Source: Lonicera japonica (lineage: Eukaryota; Streptophyta; Magnoliopsida; Dipsacales; Caprifoliaceae). Taken from it: a stretch of DNA of 64,000 nucleotides. Below, in pieces: positions 56,831 to 64,000 of this stretch (positions are counted from its first letter, which is position 1; every line of letters starts with the position of its first letter). Position numbers and translations under genes: made by a program. A model generated the notes under the pieces. The model saw only the letters and a program-made list of their open reading frames with translations. It was not told the DNA's origin and made no database searches. Location of the stretch: the NCBI GenBank assembly GCA_021464415.1, contig CM038469.1, positions 24,819,901 through 24,883,900 of the forward strand, in the 5' to 3' direction.

Positions 56831-56861
56831 TGTAGTGGACAAAAGATGGTGCAACCACTAC

Positions 56862-57100
56862 TAATTGACAGAATTGAAGATAGTGAACTTCAACAGAGAC
56901 CCATCATATTAGTGGGTTTTTCCGGGGAAGAAAAAGGTAGGTACATCCTTCCAAGAAACTTTACTCAAAATTACAAGCTACGTAGAACAGTACTAATATT
57001 TATATTTATATATAAACATCACCAAAATCGTTGCCTTGACAGTTAAATTATCAAGAATGAGAATCGAAGAGGTTTTTTTGAATAGTTGATACTGCGTTTG
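56862..57100 (+). pseudogene. Duplicated RLP leader and first codons, copy c
   Basis: The CACTA element inserted just before it. ACAGAATTGAAGATAGTGAA, ACCCATCAT, GGGGAAGAAA, CCTTCCAAGAAACTT and CATCACCAAAATCGTTGCC lead to GACAGTTAAATTATCAAGA and an ATG at 57057. The frame reads MRIEEVFLNS then a stop. It shares MRIE with the RLP and the LNS-stop end with copy a, so copies a and c diverged from the RLP at the same point. Confidence 0.68.
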
Positions 57101-57329
57101 ACACAGATTACGACTTAATTAATATATATATATATCCTTTGAGAAATATTTTTTACTTTTAATTGATATTGACAAAACAACAAGGAAGAAGCATTTTAGT
57201 AAATGGAGCTGATTTTTTATTTTTATTTTTTTCTTTTTTGTACCTAAAAAAAAGATTATTGAATGAAAGATTTGTTTTTTTAATTATCAATTGTGACAAT
57301 AAAATTACTGATTGTTCACACATTAAATT

Positions 57330-59000
57330 AATAAATTAATAATTTCAAACATATATTACTGTGTAACACACCCACTGATGAGTCTTTCTTATTCTTTTTC
57401 TTTGACTATGATGGGTCTTTCCTTATGTTCATCTTTCGCGAATTAGGGAAGACCCATTAAAGACTTATTGAGATGAGATTGATCTTAATTTGTTATGAAA
57501 AAGTCTAGCTTGCTAGAGTAAACTGCTTTCTTGCTTTTAGTTGGTTTTTTTACCGTGCGAGTAGGGGATCCAAGATTTCTGTAATGAATATGCTATATAC
57601 GTAAAAGTGTAATGTTAAAATTTAATTAGAGGGTTGAACTATCAAGGATTTTATTGTTATAAAAAACAAATATTTCATTACTAGCTATTTTCTTCTTTTT
57701 CTTTTTTGTGTATAAAAAAGAAAAAAAAAATTGACCCTAATCCAACACCCTTAAAATTCAGTTTTAACACACATTTTTCATTTAAAAAAAATTAGAATAA
57801 TCACACTTTATACTTTTAAAGCATCCTAATCCTTTAATCATCTATTGGCACATCAATAAGTCTTTAATTGGTCATCCCTAATTAACAGAAGATGAAGATG
57901 GTGGACTTCAAAAGAGACCCATCATTTCAGTTTCCATGGAAGAAAGAGATGTACACCTTCCATGAAACTTACTCAAAATTATAAGCTACGTACAACAGCT
58001 AGGTACTAATATTTATATATATATTGTTAAATCTTTAATCTAACATTGGTCTTATATGTGAAATAATTATGTATTGTGAACTCTCGTATAGTTAAGCACA
58101 CTTTAAAAGTGATCAAAAAAGGTTTAAGTTGTTTGGGCTTAAATATATCTAATAGGGTGTGAGCCTTTAATATGTAGACACTTAAAAATAATTTATATTT
58201 TTATAATGAGCTAAAATAGAAATACAACAAAGATAGTAGGGTTTACTATCTATATATGTTGTGGTTATGATCCTCAGATCGCACGTACGTATTATGTCTC
58301 TGTTGAGTCCCATCATCACAGAGAGCATAGAGAAAATTTAAAGGATTCTCTAAAAAATACGTGTAGATCGAGAAGGCCAATCACTCGACTACAAATTTCA
58401 TGCTATGAATTTAGGTACGCTTCCACTTATTAATTTATTGATTCTTGATGATACGACATGAAGAGGTATCATCAAGAATCCTAGGGTTTATGGTTATTTG
58501 GAATCAACAAGATTTAACATATATATATATATATATAAACGCCATCAAAATCGTCCTGGTGACAATTAAACTGAACGAAGGTTCTTTGAATAGTTGATAG
58601 TGCATTTAATACTGATTATGATTTAATTAATATATATCCTTTGAGAAACATTTTTTTCTTTTAATTGATATTGACAAAACAACAATGAAGAAGTATTTTA
58701 ATAAATGGAGCTCATTTTTTTTTATTTGTTATTTTTTTTACTTATTTGTACACAAAAAAAGGTAGTGAGTGAAATATTTGTTTATGTTTTTATTAATAAT
58801 CATTTGCGACGATAAAATTATCGATAGTTCACATATTCAATTAAATTTTGGCATAACTTTTCTACATAGCAAATTCCTTACATAAATCTTAGATCCCCCT
58901 TGCATGCACATGGTCAAAAAAATAACTAAAACAAAGAATGCAGTTTACTGTTGTAAGCTAGACTTTTTCATAACAAATTAAGATCATTACACATCAAGAA
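57330..59000 (+). repeat. RLP-upstream paralogous block, right copy
   Basis: The counterpart of 12820-14720, with the same ordered landmarks. It includes leader copy d (57880-58010: CCCTAATTAACAGAAGATGA, GGTGGACTTCAAAAG, CTTCCATGAAACTTACTC). About 490 bases of unrelated DNA (58025-58515) follow the AT run, then the leader resumes at 58530 (GACAATTAAACTGAACGAAGG, the start codon deleted). That insert contains ATTCTTGATGATACGACATG and an inverted ATCATCAAGAATCC at 58440-58480. Confidence 0.65.
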
Positions 59001-59032
59001 AAATCTCATCATCAATAAGTCTTTAATAGGTC

Positions 59033-59145
59033 TTCACTAATTAATAGAAGATGGAGGATATCAAGAAAGACCAATTAGTAGGTTTTTCCAAAGAAGAAAG
59101 AGAGGTCCACTGAAAAAACTTACTAAAATTTTGAAGGCTTACTAA
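59033..59145 (+). pseudogene. Duplicated RLP leader, copy e
   Basis: CACTAATTAATAGAAGATGG, TTTTTCCAAAGAAGAAAGAG and AAAAACTTACTAAAATTTTG follow leader order but are the most diverged. Start-codon region absent. Confidence 0.5.
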
Positions 59146-59164
59146 TATTAGTAATATATATATA

Positions 59165-59300
59165 CGGAAATTTTTATGTGCGGACCGGTCTGTAAGGACC
59201 GGGACCTTTAGCAACGGTTTTATGTTGCTAAAAACATATCCTCAATGTATTCGCGATGAAAAACCGTCGCTAAAGGTCCGGTCCGTATGGAAAATGTACT
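59165..59300. mobile_element. Short foldback (MITE-like) element
   Basis: Left arm CGGACCGG...GGGACCTTTAGCAACGGTTTT and right arm AAAACCGTCGCTAAAGGTCC...CGG are imperfect inverted complements, with a loop of about 40 bases. The outer parts (ATTTTTATGTGCGGACC and its partner) extend the pairing. The flanks are TATATATA on both sides, so the target duplication cannot be read. No ORF; no copies elsewhere in the window. Confidence 0.6.
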
Positions 59301-61785
59301 ATATATATATGAACAGCAATGTCTAATTCCTAAAACTTGTTTGACTTTTTTTGCACTTTTAGTTTCTGTTTGATAAAATATGAAAAATAGTTAAAAAAAT
59401 CAATAATTTTTGTAAGAAGATAGAAAATAAATTGAGGGATGTGGTGAGATGTCCTCTTGTTTTTTGTTTTTTAAATGAAAAAAATTCTTTGGATTGTGGT
59501 GAAGAAATTTTTTCTACAAAAAATGGAGGAAGAAGGAGGATATCTACTTATAAAAATGGACATAAGATATATATATATATATAATCTCACTACATCCCTT
59601 AACTAATTTTCCAACTTATCAAACAAATTAATTGATTTTTCTATCATTTTTCATTTAGTTATCAAACAGACCCATAATGTTTATCTTTTTCATTGTGAAG
59701 ATAAAAATGAATAAATAAAATTCAGTTGTTAGATTAGTGAAGAATTTTTTTAAAATAATTTTTGAAGAAATAAAAAAAATCTTATTTTACCCATGCATAT
59801 TATTTTCCATCTGTATATTTTTCTTGGGCAAAAACAACTCTTTCCGGCATTCTCTTGGGCAATCTTATTTAACCTATTCCTTTCTTATTTTCTAGGAAAA
59901 AGAAGTCACCTTTCAGCAGCTCCGCGTGGGGTCACATTAGAATTTGTAAGAATCATCCAATTTACTTTTTACTTTTTATTTTTTAAAAAAGAAAGACCAA
60001 AGTCGTATCAATTTGGCATCTTCTTAATCTAGAGTATTAATAACGGGATATTAAAAAAATATGATTTATATTAAAAAAAAAAATTCTACAAAAGAACTAA
60101 GGAATATTTTTTTTTTTTAAATTAAAAGCCTATATTTAACCAAAATGCAAAAAGATTGCAAAGTTAACTTTGCAGTAAATTTTTAAAACGCAATTAATAA
60201 ACAAGCTATTATCTCAAAATGATAATGATAGCTAAGCCCCCCTTATTTCTAAAAAAATATTATTCGTTGATTTGTTTTTGCGAAAAATATTATCACCCAA
60301 GTCTTTTTACCTTATTTCCATTATTAATAATTGACATGAGTATTTTAACACTTCAAAATGTATTTTCATCAATACATAAAAAGTGACTAAAATATATATA
60401 TATATATATAATATCGCTAAAAATAATTTTAAAATATTAAAATATTGTTCAAATCAATATTTCTTCTCGTTAAACATACATATAGTTTATGATATGAATT
60501 ATACAATTCCTTACAATAAGACGTGATTTTCCGAATTAAATAAAAAAAATAATGATTTAATTTTCCAACTCTATTAGCATTACTGATTAATGTGAAAAGA
60601 AATGTGAAAAGTATTCTCAGAGCCAATAAAACAACAAAGGAAAAAAAAAAAAAAAATTGTGTATTAAAAAAGTAAAAAAAAATATAAAAAGTTGATCCCA
60701 ATCCAACACACCTAAAATTCAGTTTTAACACACATTTTTTTCATTTCAAAAACATTAATAATAACCACACTTCATACTTTTAAGGCACCTAATCCTTTAC
60801 TCCTCTCTTTGGGCATAACCGGTTCATGTCCCATATAATCCGTTTACTAATAATAATATGCTATTTTGCCGGCCACTAGCATTTTTATTAACAATAATAT
60901 GCTATTTTGCCAGCCACTAGCATTTTTATTTAGATAATTAGATCGATTATATCCACATATCATTCCAAATAGGAAGATATTTCTAGATTCGATTATTTGC
61001 TCATATATAAATATATACCAGCAATGCCCGTTCCCACGGTACGAAAAAGAAATTTAGGTCAATTTTGAGGTAAGTTTAGCCAAACTCGACCCTCAGTCTC
61101 TAGGAAATGTGGCTGGCCTGAACAAAACCCAAAGAGAGGGTTAGTTTTGATCATTGAATTTGTGTTGTTTATTATATAAAGGAATTCAAACCTCCCCACC
61201 TTAACCCGCACAGAGGGGTGTCACTCGACACGGTTTAATCGAATAAATTAATCTGAGGAAAAATAGTTTTGGGAGGATATAATTATATACCAAGAATGGA
61301 TTTATTGAAACTGAAAATACCAAAAAAAATTGGATTTTTTGGTTTGGTTTCTGTATTACACGTATAAAAACCAAAATAATGATTTACTGTACCAAAAAAT
61401 TACCAAAAGTATGCTATCAAACATCAATTCCAAAATTATCAAAAATATGTAATGTAAATTTTTTTTTGAATAATTAAACAAAAAAACTATCAGATATAGT
61501 TAAGACCATAAAGTTTTAGACTTGTGCTGCGAAGTGATCTTAATTTAACAACTAACTTTTAATTTATTGTAGCTATTCACTTCGTCGTGTAAGTAATGTT
61601 TAAATTCCTACCGCTTTCAATCTAAAACTCTCCTAGTATATCAAAAGTGAAAGCAATCAAATATATTTTTTACATTTATGCACTTGTAATACTATTCACC
61701 GAAATCAAAATAAATTAAAATAACAGAAAAACCGAAAAATACCAAAATATACCAAAAAATTATTAATACATATTGTACACTGGAC
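59301..61785. other. RLP-upstream non-coding region with local duplications
   Basis: No gene is supported; frames of 79-100 codons (59793-60032, 60429-60731) lack motifs. A 40-base direct repeat around AATATGCTATTTTGCC occurs at about 60858 and 60895. 60480-60650 resembles 61900-62050 (AATTATACAAT, TTCCAACTCTATTAGCATTACTGAT, GAGCCAATAA), a further duplication of the immediate RLP upstream region. 61590-61760 matches 15310-15480 across the LINE and CACTA insertions. Confidence 0.5.
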
Positions 61786-61790
61786 GAACA

Positions 61791-61811
61791 CCCCCCCCCC
61801 CCCCCCCCCCC
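61791..61811. repeat. Run of 21 C
   Basis: An uninterrupted C homopolymer followed by ACCTTCCCCC, about 540 bases upstream of the RLP start. The true length is uncertain in any assembly. The 79-codon minus-strand frame over it owes its Gly run to this tract. Confidence 0.85.
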
Positions 61812-62049
61812 ACCTTCCCCCTTCTCTTTCCTTTTTTTATATGATAGTATATAGATAATTAAAGAAAATTCATTGCAGTACTTCACATCAGTACTGCAAA
61901 TTAAATTATACAATGCCTTAAAACAAGACATGAGTTTGCAAATTAAATTAACTAAGAAAATTATAGTTTTCCAACTCTATTAGCATTACTGATCATCGAA
62001 TTAAAGTGAAGAAATATGATATTCTAAGAGCCAATAATACAACAAAGGA

Positions 62050-62350
62050 ATTAAATTATATTGGTCTTCCCTAATTAATAAAAGTGGACTTACTCTAAAT
62101 TATAAGGTACGTACAACAACTACTAATTTACAGAATTGAAGACAGTGGACTTACCCATCATATCAGTGGGTTTTTGCAGGGAAGAAAGAGAGGACCTTCC
62201 AAGAAACTTACCAAAATTATAAGCTACATACAACAACTACCTACATATATATATATATATAAACTGCAATGGTGATTATTACATATATAGATTCAAGCAT
62301 ACTCAAAAAACATAACCAAAATCGTTGCCTTGACAATTAAACTATCAAGA
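62050..62350 (+). promoter_or_regulatory. RLP promoter and leader, functional copy
   Basis: ACCCATCATATCAGTGGGT, a GGAAGAAAGAGAGG motif, CCTTCCAAGAAACTTACC and TATAAGCTAC precede an AT microsatellite with a TATAAA at 62258-62263. The likely leader then runs 60-odd bases to GACAATTAAACTATCAAGA and the ATG at 62351. A partial inner duplication of the first part (ACTTACTCTAAATTATAAGG, 62087-62106) lies just upstream. The other leader copies in the window show which parts were repeatedly duplicated. Confidence 0.55.
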
Positions 62351-64000
62351 ATGAGAATCGAACGAAGGTTCTTTGAACACCTCTCGGTGCTAATTGTTTT
62401 GCTTTTGTTACTACCGTACACCAAGCTTGTTCTTGGAGTCACTTCAAGAGTGGGAGATGCTAATGAGGTCAAGTGCATAGAAAGCGAGAGACGAGCTTTA
62501 CTCAAGCTTAAACACGGCCTTGTGGATGATTCCGGCCGTCTCTCTTCTTGGGGGACACGCCACAAAGAAGATTGCTGCAAATGGAGAGGGGTCAAGTGTA
62601 GCAACCGCACCGGTCATATAACCCTTCTTGATCTTCATGGTCCGGTCGAAGGGTCTGATTCTCAAATACTTAGTGGAGAGGTTAGTCCTTTATTTCAATT
62701 AAAGCACCTGAACTACTTGGACCTCAGCTCCAATGACTTTGGAACCAAGTTCCCAGAGTTCATTGGTTCACTCACCAAATTACAACACTTGAATCTGCAC
62801 GATTCGAATTTTTATGGTCCAATTCCTCATCAGCTTGGGAACCTTACCAACATGCGATTTCTTGACTTGGGGTATAATTCCGGCCTCACTGTTAAAAACC
62901 TTGAGTGGCTTTCTCATCTGCATTTGTTAAGATACCTTGACTTGAGTTTCGTTTCCCTCCAGAACACCAATTGGTTGCAACCTATAAGCATGCTCTCTTT
63001 CCTAAAAGAATTGAGCCTCGCTTTCTGTGACCTCCCTGGAAACGTGTCTCTCTCTCTTCCCTTGACCAATTCTTCTTCTATTCCTCTTACCATCATTGAT
63101 ATGTCTTACAACTCTCTCCATTCTCCTTTGAGTTATAACTGGTTAGTTAACTTGAGTAGTAGTAGCCTTGTTGAACTTAACATGGGCGGTAACCCTCTAC
63201 AAGACACTATTCCTGATGCTTTTGGGAACTTGTTGTCTCTTGAAAAACTGGATCTTTCTTTTTGTCAGCTTCATGGTGAGATTCCAAAATCATTTAGGAG
63301 TCTAAGACATTTACACTACTTTGACATATCTTTCAATAAAATATCCGGGCAACTTCCTGAGTTTTTTCAGACGTTGGCAACGGATGTAGAGAAGTCATTA
63401 GAATACTTGAATTTAGATGCGAACCAACTTAGTGGTTCATTACCTGATTTTACAAAATTTTCATCCTTGAGGGAATTGCGACTTGCTGATAATAAATTGA
63501 ACGGATCTTTCCCAGGAAGCTTTAGTCAAATTTCAAGTCTTGTTTCTCTTAACTTGTCTAAGAACCAATTGACTGGACCATTGCCCAACCTAGAGTTTCT
63601 CCCTTCATTGAGAGAGTTGCACCTCGGAAGCAATAAGCTAACTGGGAGAATACCAAAAAGTGTCGGTCAGCTTTTTAAACTTGAAATATTAAATGTATCT
63701 TCAAACAAGTTTGAAGGTACAATCTCAGAAGTCCACCTCTCAAACCTCTCAAAATTGAATATGTTAGACTTGTCTTTTAACTCGCTAACTTTGGAAGTCG
63801 ACTCTAGTTGGACTCCTCCATTTCAGCTAGATATTATTAGGCTTGTGAAGTGCAAGTTGGGGCCTCGTTTCCCAAGCTGGCTTCAATCTCAAAATAATTT
63901 TTCCATGCTTGATATCTCGTGTACTAGAATTTCAGATACAGTGCCTATATGGTTTTGGAATCTCCCCAGAAGACTAACATACCTAAATATCTCTAACAAC
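62351..64000 (+). CDS. LRR receptor-like protein, EIX2-like (partial, runs off right edge)
   Basis: An uninterrupted 550-codon frame with no stop before the window ends. Residues 1-29 are a signal peptide (basic start, then [10 protein letters not shown]). The LRR N-terminal cap follows, with [16 protein letters not shown] and [10 protein letters not shown] (Cys at 42, 75, 76 and 83). Then come at least fifteen plant-type extracellular LRRs (LxxLxxLxLSxNxLxGxIP), for example [14 protein letters not shown] and [17 protein letters not shown]. The segment [20 protein letters not shown] is typical of the EIX receptor/RLP group, which carries pattern-recognition receptors at the plasma membrane. 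Such proteins are about 900-1000 residues, end in a transmembrane helix with a short cytoplasmic tail, and signal with SOBIR1/BAK1-type kinases. The end is not in the window, so a kinase domain cannot be excluded. No break is seen, and the ATG is the first in frame after the leader. Confidence 0.9.
   Translation, partial: MRIERRFFEHLSVLIVLLLLLPYTKLVLGVTSRVGDANEVKCIESERRALLKLKHGLVDDSGRLSSWGTRHKEDCCKWRGVKCSNRTGHITLLDLHGPVEGSDSQILSGEVSPLFQLKHLNYLDLSSNDFGTKFPEFIGSLTKLQHLNLHDSNFYGPIPHQLGNLTNMRFLDLGYNSGLTVKNLEWLSHLHLLRYLDLSFVSLQNTNWLQPISMLSFLKELSLAFCDLPGNVSLSLPLTNSSSIPLTIIDMSYNSLHSPLSYNWLVNLSSSSLVELNMGGNPLQDTIPDAFGNLLSLEKLDLSFCQLHGEIPKSFRSLRHLHYFDISFNKISGQLPEFFQTLATDVEKSLEYLNLDANQLSGSLPDFTKFSSLRELRLADNKLNGSFPGSFSQISSLVSLNLSKNQLTGPLPNLEFLPSLRELHLGSNKLTGRIPKSVGQLFKLEILNVSSNKFEGTISEVHLSNLSKLNMLDLSFNSLTLEVDSSWTPPFQLDIIRLVKCKLGPRFPSWLQSQNNFSMLDISCTRISDTVPIWFWNLPRRLTYLNISNN

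Larger units (their letters stand above)
24080..56837 (-). mobile_element. Giant CACTA (En/Spm) element, 32.8 kb, with captured cargo
   Basis: Ends are CACTACCTGAGG at the left and, read inward from the right, CACTACACCAGT. Flanking triplets are GAC on both sides (24077-24079 and 56838-56840), the 3-base duplication expected of CACTA transposons. Both ends carry subterminal GGCGACGTA repeats. TNP2 (52.4-56.0 kb) and a Transposase_24/TNPA-like gene (25.4-27.1 kb) lie on the minus strand, which sets the element's orientation. Subtracting the nested LTR element and solo LTR leaves about 22.5 kb. Cargo includes a ULP1-like gene, coiled-coil ORFs and a MULE fragment. Both transposition genes are broken, so mobility would depend on another copy. 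Confidence 0.93.

Overview
The window is nuclear plant DNA, most likely from a eudicot; I cannot name the species. It is AT-rich and dominated by nested, decayed transposable elements with 3-, 5- and 14-base target duplications. It holds one convincing host gene, an EIX-type leucine-rich-repeat receptor-like protein (RLP) that starts at 62351 and runs off the right edge with no stop codon. No tRNA, rRNA or CRISPR is present. Apart from the RLP and perhaps a few very short ORFs, every recognisable coding sequence is broken.

Layout. 1-12.6 kb: ends of a hAT transposase (N-terminus at 1967, C-terminus and terminal repeat up to 12647). Between them lie LTR remnants (2379-4037, 4535-5961, about 10302-11350), a 71-bp minisatellite (6340-7130), a tandem tRNA-derived SINE-like unit (8654-9070) and a second minisatellite (9071-9690). 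12.8-15.8 kb: sequence paralogous to the region upstream of the RLP gene. 15813-23520: a 5'-truncated L1-type LINE with a 14-base target duplication, itself split by two solo LTRs (16897-19035 and 19617-21327), each with an exact 5-base duplication. 23.5-24.08 kb: the RLP-upstream sequence resumes.

24080-56837 is a single 32.8-kb CACTA (En/Spm) element with CACTA ends, GAC target duplications and subterminal GGCGACGTA repeats. On its minus strand it carries a broken TNP2 transposase (52.4-56.0 kb) and a broken Transposase_24/TNPA-like gene (25.4-27.1 kb). Between them is a cargo zone: a MULE transposase fragment, three copies of a small coiled-coil ORF behind G-box promoters, a decayed ULP1-type (C48) protease gene, and a large array of short palindromes, ATTACTGG-NN-CCAGTAAT, in at least 17 clusters. 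I saw these palindromes only inside this element. A complete 8666-bp LTR element without gag-pol (40060-48725, two 2810-bp LTRs) and a copia-like solo LTR (49114-50660) are nested in the cargo.

56.84-62.35 kb: several diverged tandem copies of the RLP 5' leader and first codons, a foldback element, a 21-base C run, and then the RLP gene with its own leader. The inferred history is an RLP array whose upstream region was repeatedly duplicated and then split by a LINE and a giant CACTA, both of which were later hit by LTR elements. A recurring theme is that five mobile-element groups here each carry their own repeated short palindrome in non-coding DNA.
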